Made by a program: the position numbers and the translations under genes | The notes under the pieces: model-generated | Seen by the model: only the letters and a program-made list of their open reading frames with translations | Told to the model about the DNA's origin: nothing | Databases searched by the model: none | Part shown: piece after piece, positions 17,125 to 24,443 of the stretch | How positions within the stretch are numbered: position 1 is the stretch's first letter | Layout of the letters: every line of letters begins with the position of its first letter | Source: an uncultured Ruminococcus sp. | GTDB taxonomy: Bacteria > Bacillota > Clostridia > Oscillospirales > CAG-272 | NCBI GenBank assembly: GCA_902782445.1 | Contig: CACZNC010000022.1 | Location: 1-40,008, forward strand | Direction of reading: 5' to 3' | Length of the DNA: 40,008 nucleotides

Positions 17125-18411
17125 TCATTCCTTCAAATCCCCCGCGGAGAGGACCGCCTCGGCGATCCCGTCCGGACGGAGGTTCAACTTCCATATCTCC
17201 GTATCCCGCTGTCCGTCGGATTCGACATAAGCGGCGTAGTCTTCCAGAAGAGCCCAGACGGTCGATCCCCCGCAGACGGCAAGCGCGTGGATGCTCCGCC
17301 CGTCCTCCGATGTCCATTCCTTTATGGATCCGTCAACCAGATCGACGCGCCGGAGCGTTCCCGTCCCGTTCTTCACCCACTCCATCGGGACGGTCTCGGC
17401 TCCGTTCCAGCTGTCCCGGATGCCATAGCTCTCCGCTGCATAGGGCTCGTACCACAGCGCGCCGTCCGCGAACCGGTACGACCAAAAGGTCACGTCGTCA
17501 GCGACTGTCTCCCATTCTCCGGAATCGCAAAGCCGCAGGACGGAGAGGGGATAGAGGACTCTGCCGTTCACGTCGGTGTAAGCTCCCTCCGCTTCTTCCG
17601 GGCGCGCCGGGGCGGCAATCGAATAGGTCTCCCCTTCATAAAAGAGCACCGGTCCGAACTTCATGTTTTCCTGCCGGACTTCTCTCCATTCTCCCCCGAC
17701 CTTTCCGTCTTCAAGGTCGGCGGCCCGGAGCAGTCCTGTGCTTCTCTCCTCCACATACAGCGTCCGCCCGTCGGTGTAGAACGCCTCGTCGACGGAAAAG
17801 CGTTCGTCCGTCACGGCTTCGGAGGTCCCGCCCGTTTTCTTCACCCGCCGGATCTCGGCATATTGATCGGATAGCTTTTGTTCTTTTGTCGGATCATAAT
17901 CCTCATTGTAGTACGCCGCCATGAACCAGACGGTCCCGTCCGCGCAGAAGATCTCCTTGAACTCGGCTCCGGTGGACGGCACATCGCAGAGCTTTTTCAC
18001 TGTGCCGAGGTCGGGGCGGATGGCATAGAGAGCCCGTTTCCACTCAGACTGCCCGGTCTTCGGATCGGTCTCGAACGTCATTGCCGAGACATATAGAATT
18101 TCCCCGTCCGCCGCGATGCCCGCGAAGTTCGTGTTCTGCCGGAGGAGATAGTCGGGGCATGAGGCAGTTTTGTGTTCGCACAGAGGATCCCGGCAGAGTC
18201 CCCGCCCCACAGTCTCCCCCTCCGCGTCGTAGATGTGGAATCCGTAATACAGGGAATATGTCCGATCCCCCGCCGCGCAATACGTAGAGTCCCCTCCGAT
18301 CGGGAAGGAGGCATGGGAGACCGGCGTCCCATCCGTTTCCGCAATCCTGCCGCAGGCGGTCCCAAAGAGGAGCAGAAGGGCGGGGAGCAGGGCAAATTTC
18401 ATACGTTTCAT
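17125..18411 (-). CDS. Lp10: type A DPLC-motif lipoprotein, first gene of the array operon
   Basis: A 428-residue predicted lipoprotein. The start at 18411 is chosen because an upstream in-frame start (18495) would lie at the predicted transcription start; an ATG three codons further in (18402) is also possible. An AGAAAGGA ribosome site precedes it. Lipobox C20 (GTAC). The motif is C73-R-DPL-C78-E-H80, then C85-P; the extra type A cysteine is C45, 28 residues earlier. It heads the run of ten leftward genes that reaches Lp4, and a terminator just upstream separates it from tmRNA. Confidence 0.88.
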   Translation of the reverse strand: MKRMKFALLPALLLLFGTACGRIAETDGTPVSHASFPIGGDSTYCAAGDRTYSLYYGFHIYDAEGETVGRGLCRDPLCEHKTASCPDYLLRQNTNFAGIAADGEILYVSAMTFETDPKTGQSEWKRALYAIRPDLGTVKKLCDVPSTGAEFKEIFCADGTVWFMAAYYNEDYDPTKEQKLSDQYAEIRRVKKTGGTSEAVTDERFSVDEAFYTDGRTLYVEERSTGLLRAADLEDGKVGGEWREVRQENMKFGPVLFYEGETYSIAAPARPEEAEGAYTDVNGRVLYPLSVLRLCDSGEWETVADDVTFWSYRFADGALWYEPYAAESYGIRDSWNGAETVPMEWVKNGTGTLRRVDLVDGSIKEWTSEDGRSIHALAVCGGSTVWALLEDYAAYVESDGQRDTEIWKLNLRPDGIAEAVLSAGDLKE

Positions 18412-18456
18412 GACGCGTGTCCTTTCTGTTTTTTGCCTTTCACTATATAAGACCGG

Positions 18457-18469
18457 ATTCCGGCCGGAA
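18457..18469 (-). promoter_or_regulatory. Candidate operator: TTCCGGCCGGAA palindrome before Lp10
   Basis: A perfect 12-bp palindrome lies at 18458-18469, in the leader between the predicted transcription start (about 18500) and the Lp10 start. The minus-strand core CCGGCCGGAAT recurs before the ATPase at 4987-4997. A TGAAAT hexamer lies nearby and a GTCT follows 17 bp after it, vaguely like an ECF promoter, but this match is weak. Confidence 0.35.
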
Positions 18470-18506
18470 AATTTCAGGTTTTTCGAAAAATACAAAACTT
18501 TTTTCT

Positions 18507-18515
18507 ATTATAGCA
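18507..18515 (-). promoter_or_regulatory. Extended -10 promoter of the lipoprotein array operon
   Basis: On the minus strand TGCTATAAT gives a perfect TATAAT (18507-18512) with an extended TGn. No good -35 lies at 17 bp; that position falls inside the terminator hairpin upstream. Transcription would start near 18500, giving an 89-nt leader. Confidence 0.65.
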
Positions 18516-18516
18516 C

Positions 18517-18544
18517 AAAAAAACCGGAGGCGGAATGCCCCCGG
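18517..18544 (-). terminator. Intrinsic terminator upstream of the array promoter
   Basis: An 8-bp stem (18524-18531 with 18537-18544, one G-U pair, 5-nt loop) is followed on the minus strand by seven T. It is the second terminator in series after tmRNA and ends five bases before the -10 of the array promoter, so it shields the array from read-through. Confidence 0.8.
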
Positions 18545-18576
18545 CGATGTTTGAAACTGATCTCAGGCTGAAACAC

Positions 18577-18610
18577 GAAAAAAGCACCTCAGACCGTTCC
18601 GGGTGCTTTT
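18577..18610 (-). terminator. tmRNA terminator
   Basis: An AAAGCACC/GGTGCTTT stem (18581-18588 with 18602-18609) is followed by a T tract on the minus strand. It begins about 12 nt after the 3' end of ssrA. Confidence 0.85.
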
Positions 18611-18621
18611 ATCTTTGTCTA

Positions 18622-19000
18622 TGGAGACGGCGGGAGTCGAACCCGCGTCCGAAAACCCATCCGCGCGACTTTCTCCGGGTGCAGATCGTCTTTTGTGTTT
18701 CCCGCTCACGCCCCCGGCGATCAGGGTACGCGAGTCGGTAGCCGTTTAGTGCATGACGGTTGCAAAGGCAAACTCACCGTTCACGTTCGCTGCTGAAATG
18801 ATGCCGTGGTCAGGTAGGACGCACTCCCAAAAGGGACATTCCGAGGCCGCAGCACTCCCCGGACGGACAGCCGCCTTTGTCAGGCAGCAAGTGCTAAGTT
18901 ATCGTTAGCGTTTAATTTAAGTCGGAGCCTTTTTAAGAGTTACCCCAAGCTCTACCCGCTTATCGCACTTCAAAATCCCCGTCGAAACCTTTACGTCCCC
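18622..19000 (-). ncRNA. ssrA: tmRNA (transfer-messenger RNA)
   Basis: This 379-nt RNA rescues stalled ribosomes together with SmpB. The 5' GGGGACG pairs with the 3' CGTCTCC to form the acceptor stem (one G-U pair). A T-arm with GGGTTCGACTCCCG precedes the 3' end, and the CCA is not encoded. The tag-coding part on the minus strand reads GCT AAC GAT AAC TTA GCA CTT GCT GCC TGA, giving the peptide ANDNLALAA, a typical ALAA-ended degradation tag (plus the initial Ala carried by the tmRNA). It has its own promoter and terminator. smpB is 760 bp away. Confidence 0.96.
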
Positions 19001-19039
19001 GCGGAGGCGGCAGAACGCGCTTCATCCGCCGCTGAGAGT

Positions 19040-19068
19040 ATTATACCACAAATCTCCCCGTTCTGCAA
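19040..19068 (-). promoter_or_regulatory. Promoter of ssrA
   Basis: TTGCAG (19063-19068) and TATAAT (19040-19045) are spaced by 17 bp, with an extended TGG before the -10. Predicted transcription start is near 19033, so about 33 nt would be removed from the 5' end by processing. Confidence 0.85.
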
Positions 19069-19094
19069 GAGTCCGGCCGAAACTTAACCGAAGT

Positions 19095-19700
19095 TTAATC
19101 TCGCCCCGATCCGATCTTTTTTTGCAGAATCAGGCAGTTTTCGGTCTCCCCGGTCTGCGTAAAGCCCGCCTTTTCGTAGAGCGCGAGGGGGCCGGTATAG
19201 TTCTCGGTCTCCCCTTCCGCCTTCCTCGCAGGATACGCTTCGACGAAGGCATATCCTTCCTCCGCCGCGTCGGCGAGCACCCGGTCGAGAAGGTCGGACG
19301 CGACGTGCTTTCCCCGCATTTCCGGCGCGATCTCGAAGCAGAAGACGGACAGGCCCTGCTCCTCCGTTTCCGGCAGTTCCGATCCGATGATGAACCGCGC
19401 GCCGAAGCACTTCCGGGAGGCGTTCCGGTCGTTCGCGCTGCACCATCCGACGACCCGATCCCCGGAGTATGCGAGATATCCCCGCATCGTCCCCTCGCCG
19501 ATATAGCGGACTGCGGCCTCTTTCCGGGCTTCCGGCTTCTCCATTCCCGTCTCGGAGCAGTTGTCCTTTCCGCAGAACGCGGCGCAGTAACAGCGGTGCC
19601 CCCACTCCGTCTCCGGGATCCCGGTCTCGAAAAAGTCCGTGAAATCCCCGAGCCGTTCGGGAGAGAGCGGAAGGATCCTCAGTTTCTCTTTCTGTTCCAT
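19095..19700 (-). CDS. GNAT family acetyltransferase, cysteine-rich N-terminus
   Basis: A 201-residue protein with the GNAT fold: substrate-side strands around GYLAYSGDRVVGWCSA, then the acetyl-CoA region FEIAPEMRGKHVASDLLDRV (about residues 125-145) and a late LYEKAGF motif. An unusual cluster, W-G-H-R-C-Y-C-A-A-F-C-x4-C near residues 33-46, could bind a metal or be structural. The AGAGGAGG ribosome site supports the start at 19700. It lies 61 bp after smpB with no terminator seen, so they may be co-transcribed. The acceptor substrate is unknown. Confidence 0.85.
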   Translation of the reverse strand: MEQKEKLRILPLSPERLGDFTDFFETGIPETEWGHRCYCAAFCGKDNCSETGMEKPEARKEAAVRYIGEGTMRGYLAYSGDRVVGWCSANDRNASRKCFGARFIIGSELPETEEQGLSVFCFEIAPEMRGKHVASDLLDRVLADAAEEGYAFVEAYPARKAEGETENYTGPLALYEKAGFTQTGETENCLILQKKIGSGRD

Positions 19701-19762
19701 GTTTAATGCCTCCTCTGACAGGATCGGGTCCGCCGTGTTCCGCGAAAAACCTCCGGTCCCGT

Positions 19763-20251
19763 TCAGTCGTCGTACCGGTCCGCTCTGCCCAGGGATTTGG
19801 TCGCCCGCTCTATCTCCCGTCCCGCGTCGGCCTTCGCGTCGGATTCGCGCTTGTCCCAGAGCTTCTTGCCCTTGCAGAGCCCGACCTCCATCTTCACGTT
19901 GGAGCCGGAGAAGTAGAGCGACAGCGGCACGAGGGTGTAGCTGTCCCGGGTGACGTACTGGCTGAGTTTCAATATCTCCTTTTTGTGCATGAGGAGCTTT
20001 TTGTCCCGCATGGGCTCCCGGTTGAAGATGTTCCCCTTCTCGTAGGGAGAGATGTGCACCCCCACGGCGTAGAGTTCCCCGTCCCGCACGCGGCAGTAGG
20101 AGTCCTTCAGATTGACCTGACCGAGACGGACGCTTTTGACTTCGGTGCCGAAGAGCGCGATCCCGGCCTCGTAGGTGTCCTCGACGAAATAGTCGTGCCG
20201 CGCTTTGCGGTTGACGGCGATGATCTTTTTTCCTTTTTTCTCCTGCGGCAT
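19763..20251 (-). CDS. smpB: SsrA-binding protein SmpB
   Basis: A 162-residue cytosolic protein that binds tmRNA and brings it to stalled ribosomes. Family hallmarks: the N-terminal [18 protein letters not shown] strand, [18 protein letters not shown], and the basic C-terminal tail after KLWDKRESD. The start at 20251 (MPQEKKG) is preferred over an in-frame start 14 codons upstream because an AAGGAAG ribosome site lies 7 bases before it. Its partner tmRNA is just downstream, beyond one acetyltransferase gene. Confidence 0.97.
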   Translation of the reverse strand: MPQEKKGKKIIAVNRKARHDYFVEDTYEAGIALFGTEVKSVRLGQVNLKDSYCRVRDGELYAVGVHISPYEKGNIFNREPMRDKKLLMHKKEILKLSQYVTRDSYTLVPLSLYFSGSNVKMEVGLCKGKKLWDKRESDAKADAGREIERATKSLGRADRYDD

Positions 20252-20283
20252 TTCTTTTCTTCCTTGTTCTTGTTTCTCGCTCA

Positions 20284-20312
20284 ATTCTATCACAAAACGC
20301 GCTTCATTGCAA
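20284..20312 (-). promoter_or_regulatory. Promoter of smpB
   Basis: TTGCAA (20307-20312) and TAGAAT (20284-20289) with a 17-bp spacer on the minus strand, back-to-back with the ybaK promoter. Confidence 0.8.
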
Positions 20313-20385
20313 GCGAAAAATCTGTTTCGCGCGGATCGGACGCCCGTCCCCGCCCGTTTTTTTGCGCCGGGATCCCTCCCCGTCC

Positions 20386-20414
20386 TTGATTTTTCGCGCC
20401 GGGTCTGCTATAAT
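20386..20414 (+). promoter_or_regulatory. Promoter of ybaK
   Basis: TTGATT (20386-20391) and a perfect TATAAT (20409-20414), 17-bp spacer. It drives the divergent gene starting at 20444. Confidence 0.85.
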
Positions 20415-20443
20415 CGGGGAAAAGAACGGAAAGGACTTCGAAA

Positions 20444-20914
20444 ATGACCAAAACGAACGCCATGCGCCTGCTCGAAAACGCGGGGATCCCCTTCGAGACC
20501 GGGGAATACGAGGTGGACGAAAGCGATCTCTCGGGCGTCCACGCGGCGAAGGTCCTCGGGCTCGATCCCGACTGCATGTTCAAGACCCTCGTCTGCCGGG
20601 ACGACCGGGGCGGGTATCAGGTCTTCTGCATCCCCGTGGCCTACGAGCTGGATCTGAAAAAATGCGCCGCGGCGGCGGGAGTCAAGCGGTGCGAAATGAT
20701 CCATGTGAAGGAGCTTCTTCCCCTGACCGGCTATATCCGCGGAGGCTGTTCCCCCGTCGGGATGAAGAAGAAATTCCCCACCTGCATCGACGAGACCGCC
20801 GTGCTCTCCGAAAAAATCTACGTGAGCGCGGGACAAAGAGGGCTCCAGTTCATCGTGAACCCGGAAGCCCTCCGCAGTTTTCTGGACGCGAAATTCGCCG
20901 ATCTGATCCGTTAA
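20444..20914 (+). CDS. ybaK: Cys-tRNA(Pro)/Cys-tRNA(Cys) deacylase YbaK/EbsC
   Basis: A 156-residue cytosolic trans-editing enzyme that hydrolyses mischarged aminoacyl-tRNA. It matches the family in length and motifs: an N-terminal MTKTNAMRLLENAGIPF helix, the VFCIPVAYELDLKKCA strand and helix with the catalytic-type lysine nearby, and the glycine-rich GYIRGGCSPVG loop. An AAAGGA ribosome site precedes it. Its TAA stop interlocks with the TAA stop of pyrR on the other strand. Confidence 0.93.
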   Translation: MTKTNAMRLLENAGIPFETGEYEVDESDLSGVHAAKVLGLDPDCMFKTLVCRDDRGGYQVFCIPVAYELDLKKCAAAAGVKRCEMIHVKELLPLTGYIRGGCSPVGMKKKFPTCIDETAVLSEKIYVSAGQRGLQFIVNPEALRSFLDAKFADLIR

Positions 20915-21459
20915 TCTTCCCGCCTCTGGAGGATCCGCACGGCAGTCCTTCCGTCGATTTCATCCGTCAGGACGGAGACGATCTCGTCCCGGGAGGTGGG
21001 GATGTTCTTCCCGACAAAATCCGGGCGGATGGGCAGTTCGCGGTGTCCCCGGTCGATGAGGGCGGCGAGCTGCAGGACCGCAGGGCGTCCCGCGGAAAAC
21101 ACGGCTTCGATGGCGGCGCGGGCGGTCCGTCCCGTATAGATCACGTCGTCGACGAGGATCACGGTGTGGGTCCGCACGTCCGCGGGGATCTCGATGCCCT
21201 TCGCCCTGGGCAGATCCGCCGTCTCCGTCAGATCGTCCCGATAGAGCGTCACGTCCACCGATCCCACCGGCACGGCCACTCCCTCGTATCTCTCGATGTT
21301 CTCCGCCAGAATATGCGCAAGCGGCACCCCGCGGCGTCTGATCCCCACCAGACAGAGCCCCTCGGCGCCCTTGTTTTTTTCGATGATCTCATGGGACATG
21401 CGCGCGAGGGAACGCCGGACCGCCGCCTCGTCCATGAGTTCGGACTTGACAGTGAGCAT
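20911..21459 (-). CDS. pyrR: PyrR: pyrimidine operon regulator / uracil phosphoribosyltransferase
   Basis: A 182-residue protein. The PRPP-binding motif VILVDDVIYTGRTARAA is at residues 100-116. The flexible hood (VDVTLYRDDL) and the GIRRRGVPLA strand are typical of PyrR, which binds pyr mRNA leaders and attenuates transcription in response to UMP. It is usually the first gene of a pyrimidine operon. Here it follows a GH2 glycosidase gene by 3 bp and no pyr biosynthesis gene is nearby. No PyrR-type RNA attenuator was recognised before it. Confidence 0.95.
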   Translation of the reverse strand: MLTVKSELMDEAAVRRSLARMSHEIIEKNKGAEGLCLVGIRRRGVPLAHILAENIERYEGVAVPVGSVDVTLYRDDLTETADLPRAKGIEIPADVRTHTVILVDDVIYTGRTARAAIEAVFSAGRPAVLQLAALIDRGHRELPIRPDFVGKNIPTSRDEIVSVLTDEIDGRTAVRILQRRED

Positions 21460-21462
21460 GTC

Positions 21463-23772
21463 TCAGTCCTTTTTACGGGTGAAGATCCGTTCGTAGCCGG
21501 TCCCCGGGCGGTCTTTCATCGAGGCGGAAACGGAGACGCTGAACTCTTCCCCGTCGGGCTTCACCGCCGCGAGGAGCATTCCGCGGTACGGACGGCAGAC
21601 GGATCCCGTGTAGATGTGCCCGTCGTCGATCCTGCCGGAGCCCGTTCCGATCACGCGGCCCCCTTCGATCTCCACCGTCACCTCGTCCTCCGCCGTCGGA
21701 TCGGCAAGCCCGTTCCCATCGAGGAGGGAGATCTCGAGGAACAATAGATCCGCCGCGCCGCTCTTTCCGGTCATGTCCGCCCGGATGTCGATGGTCTCCC
21801 ACTTCCCGGCTGTAAGGATCTCATCCTCACCGATACAGGTCCCGCTTTCATCGTAAGCGCGGGCGGTCAGTGTTCCGGGCTGATAGACCGCTGCAAATTT
21901 AGCCGTGCCGTTTTTGTCCGGCGTCTTTCTGCCCGCGGATTCGCCGTTCACGAACACTTCCACCTCGGCGGCATGGGAGAAGACGAAGACGTCCGTTTTC
22001 TTCCCCTCCATCCCGGGCCAGGTCCACGCGCGCTCGGCGTCATGGAAGCCCCAGGGGGAAATGGCGTACTCCTCGCCGTGCTTCGCGGGATCGGCGGAGA
22101 GGACCGCGACGGGTTTCAGCCCCCACGCGATATCCCGGAACCAGCTCTGAGGCTTTTTGAATCCCGTGACGGCAAAATCGCCGCAGTTTGCGATGTGGGA
22201 GGGGTGCCCGGTCAGACCGTATCCGCCTCCGCCGCCTCCGTAGGTCACATGTCCGAGTCCGGTCTCGCCGAAATAGTCCCAGCCGGTCCAGACGAATTCG
22301 CCGATGAACCGGGGATCCGTCTCCATCCGTTTCGCGCAGAGCACCGCGTCGAGGGGGAAGGACTCCGTCATGGCGATCAGTCTGTCGGGGAAGCGGACCT
22401 CGTCCTTGTCGAGCCGGTCATAGAGGTAGTTGTACCCGGAGACCTCCAGCTCGTCGGCGATGGGCATGGTGCGCTTCGCCCAGAAATCGAGGGTGTCCGC
22501 ACCGAGGCCGCTTTCCTTCTGGGCCTGCTGTTCGAGATCCCAGTTGTCCCAGAAGGAGCAGAACGCGTGGGTCACGGGGCGGGTGGGATCGAGTTCCCGG
22601 ATGACGCCGAGGATCCCGCGGTGGGTGTGATAGCCGTTCGAAGAGCCGTTCTTCTCCGGGATCTCATTGCCGGTGGACCAGAGCACGACGGAGGGGTGAT
22701 TCCGGTCGCGCAGGACCATCGAGCGGACGTCCTCCTCCCAGTATCCGTCGTAGAAGAGGTGGTAGTCGAAGTCCTTCTTGCCGACCCGCCAGCAGTCGAA
22801 AATCTCGTCGATCACGAGCATCCCCAGCCGGTCGCAGACGTCGAGCATGACGGCGGAGGGCGGGTTGTGGGCGGTGCGGATGGCGTTGAATCCGTTTTCT
22901 TTCAGGATGCGGACGCGCCTCTCCTCCGCCGAACGCCAGGACGCCGCCCCGACGATGCCGTTGTCGTGGTGGACGCAGGCGCCGTACATCTTGACGGGCT
23001 TCCCGTTGAGCAAAAATCCCCGCTCGGGATCGGTGTCCACGGTGCGCACGCCGAAGGAGACGGAATCCGCGTCGCGCTCCCCGTTCAGGCAGAGCTCCGC
23101 CGCGCATTCATAGATCACGGGCGTGTCGGGGGTCCAGAATTCCACGTCTTTCAGCATATACCGGAAGCGGTAGACGTTCTCCCCCGGGTCGGCGTGGATG
23201 TGGTGCGTATGGGACTTGCCCGCCGCCGTGACGGTGAGGGTCCCCTCCCCCGCCCTTGAAGCCGAAACGCGGATCTCGGCCTCCGCCGAAGCGGCGTTCT
23301 CATACAGCCGGAGGGTCTTCACGGCGATCCCCCAGGGGAGGATCCGGTCGCTGCCGGAGGTCAGAAGATCCACGTTCCGGTAGATCCCGGCACCCGTGTA
23401 CCAGCGGGAGGAGACCTGCGCCGAGGTGTCCGCCGTGACGGTCAGCTCGTTGTCCCCGTCCCGGAGAAAGGGCGTCAGATCGCAGACGAAGGCGGTGTAG
23501 CCGTAGGGGTGGAACGAGACATGCTGACGGTTCACGTTCACCTCGCACAGTCCCATCACGCCGTCGAAGAGGAGCAGGCAGCAGTCCCCCTCCGGGCGCG
23601 GGAAGGTCTTGCGGTACACGGCGCGGCCGGGCGTGAAGAATCCGATATCCGGCCCGGTTCTGTTTTCCGCTTTTCTCTCCGACCCGATCATGAAGTCGTG
23701 GGGCAGGGTCACGCTTTCCTTTCTGCCCCAGGCTTCGCAAATCCATCCTTCGTTAAAGCTCTGTCTTTTCAT
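21463..23772 (-). CDS. Glycoside hydrolase family 2 (beta-galactosidase-like)
   Basis: A 769-residue enzyme without a signal peptide, so probably cytosolic. Order of domains: sugar-binding jelly roll (about 1-135, including SSRWYTGAGIYRNV), an Ig-like domain (about 140-245), the TIM barrel (about 250-560) and C-terminal Ig-like domains. The acid/base is E370 in STGNE and the probable nucleophile is E470 in AMTES. HNPPS at about 302 is a family signature. It lies in an operon between an acetyltransferase gene (13 bp upstream) and pyrR (3 bp downstream). Beta-galactosidase is likely, but other beta-glycosides are possible. Confidence 0.93.
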   Translation of the reverse strand: MKRQSFNEGWICEAWGRKESVTLPHDFMIGSERKAENRTGPDIGFFTPGRAVYRKTFPRPEGDCCLLLFDGVMGLCEVNVNRQHVSFHPYGYTAFVCDLTPFLRDGDNELTVTADTSAQVSSRWYTGAGIYRNVDLLTSGSDRILPWGIAVKTLRLYENAASAEAEIRVSASRAGEGTLTVTAAGKSHTHHIHADPGENVYRFRYMLKDVEFWTPDTPVIYECAAELCLNGERDADSVSFGVRTVDTDPERGFLLNGKPVKMYGACVHHDNGIVGAASWRSAEERRVRILKENGFNAIRTAHNPPSAVMLDVCDRLGMLVIDEIFDCWRVGKKDFDYHLFYDGYWEEDVRSMVLRDRNHPSVVLWSTGNEIPEKNGSSNGYHTHRGILGVIRELDPTRPVTHAFCSFWDNWDLEQQAQKESGLGADTLDFWAKRTMPIADELEVSGYNYLYDRLDKDEVRFPDRLIAMTESFPLDAVLCAKRMETDPRFIGEFVWTGWDYFGETGLGHVTYGGGGGGYGLTGHPSHIANCGDFAVTGFKKPQSWFRDIAWGLKPVAVLSADPAKHGEEYAISPWGFHDAERAWTWPGMEGKKTDVFVFSHAAEVEVFVNGESAGRKTPDKNGTAKFAAVYQPGTLTARAYDESGTCIGEDEILTAGKWETIDIRADMTGKSGAADLLFLEISLLDGNGLADPTAEDEVTVEIEGGRVIGTGSGRIDDGHIYTGSVCRPYRGMLLAAVKPDGEEFSVSVSASMKDRPGTGYERIFTRKKD

Positions 23773-23785
23773 GGCGCTCCTCCGT

Positions 23786-24310
23786 TCATCCGATCCGTTT
23801 TTCGTAGGCGACGCGGGGATCCCCGTTTTTGAGGTAGATCACGCCGCAGAGGGAGAATCCGTTTTTTTCGAGCATCCCGCGCATCCGGATATTGCCCTCG
23901 TGGGTGTCGATCCGCACGGAGCCGAGTCCCGCGTCCCGGGCAAATTCCGCGGCGAATTTCATCAGTTCCGAGGCCGCCCCGGTCCTTCTCGCGTCCGACG
24001 AGACCGCCACCCGATGCACGGCGAGATAGGAGCGGTTGTCGTTCCCCGTCAGCCATTCTCCGTCTTCGATCCGGTCGTAGGTCTCCTCGCCGTCGTCGAT
24101 CAGGGCGCAGACCCCGAGCGCTTCGCCGCCGTCCCCGCAGATCACCCAGCCCCGGCCGGAGAGGCAGTCTTCCTCCGCGCTCTGCCGGTTCGGATAGCCG
24201 TCCTGCCACTGGTCGATCCCGAGGGCGGCGATGGCAGTCCGCGCCTCGTCGAAAATGGCGGCGATCCGGTCGAGATCCCGCGGCTCCGTTTTCCGAATAA
24301 TCAAAAACAT
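23786..24310 (-). CDS. GNAT family acetyltransferase
   Basis: A 174-residue GNAT protein with the acetyl-CoA region HRVAVSSDARRTGAASELM (about residues 98-116) and an IRMRGMLEKNGFSLCG C-terminal motif. The start at 24310 (MFLIIRKTEPRD) is chosen because the promoter lies at 24329-24357, so a longer in-frame version from 24463 would start upstream of the promoter. The leader is only about 12 nt and the ribosome site is a poor run of G. It opens the operon acetyltransferase - GH2 - pyrR. Confidence 0.87.
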   Translation of the reverse strand: MFLIIRKTEPRDLDRIAAIFDEARTAIAALGIDQWQDGYPNRQSAEEDCLSGRGWVICGDGGEALGVCALIDDGEETYDRIEDGEWLTGNDNRSYLAVHRVAVSSDARRTGAASELMKFAAEFARDAGLGSVRIDTHEGNIRMRGMLEKNGFSLCGVIYLKNGDPRVAYEKRIG

Positions 24311-24328
24311 CCCCCGCTTTCTTTCTGC

Positions 24329-24357
24329 ATTGTAGCATAAACGCGGGACGCCGTCAA
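24329..24357 (-). promoter_or_regulatory. Promoter of the acetyltransferase-GH2-pyrR operon
   Basis: TTGACG (24352-24357) and TACAAT (24329-24334) with a 17-bp spacer. It is divergent from the activase promoter 30 bp away. Confidence 0.85.
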
Positions 24358-24385
24358 GTTGTTTTTGCCGTTTTCGGAGAAAAGC

Positions 24386-24414
24386 TTGCATTCCGGGGCG
24401 GGATCGGCTATAAT
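24386..24414 (+). promoter_or_regulatory. Promoter of the radical-SAM activase gene
   Basis: TTGCAT (24386-24391) and TATAAT (24409-24414), 17-bp spacer. A strong AAAGGAGG lies 7 bases before the start codon at 24444. Confidence 0.85.
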
Positions 24415-24443
24415 GGGAGCAGTCCGGGAAAGGAGGCGGGAGC

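Noticed and set aside
1..18411. C-x4-C-x-H motif as a c-type heme site
   Set aside because: The heme motif is C-x-x-C-H with His next to Cys; here the spacing is different in all ten proteins.
18535..18741. Small plus-strand ORF near the 3' end of tmRNA
   Set aside because: It lies over ssrA and its terminator, which explain the sequence fully.
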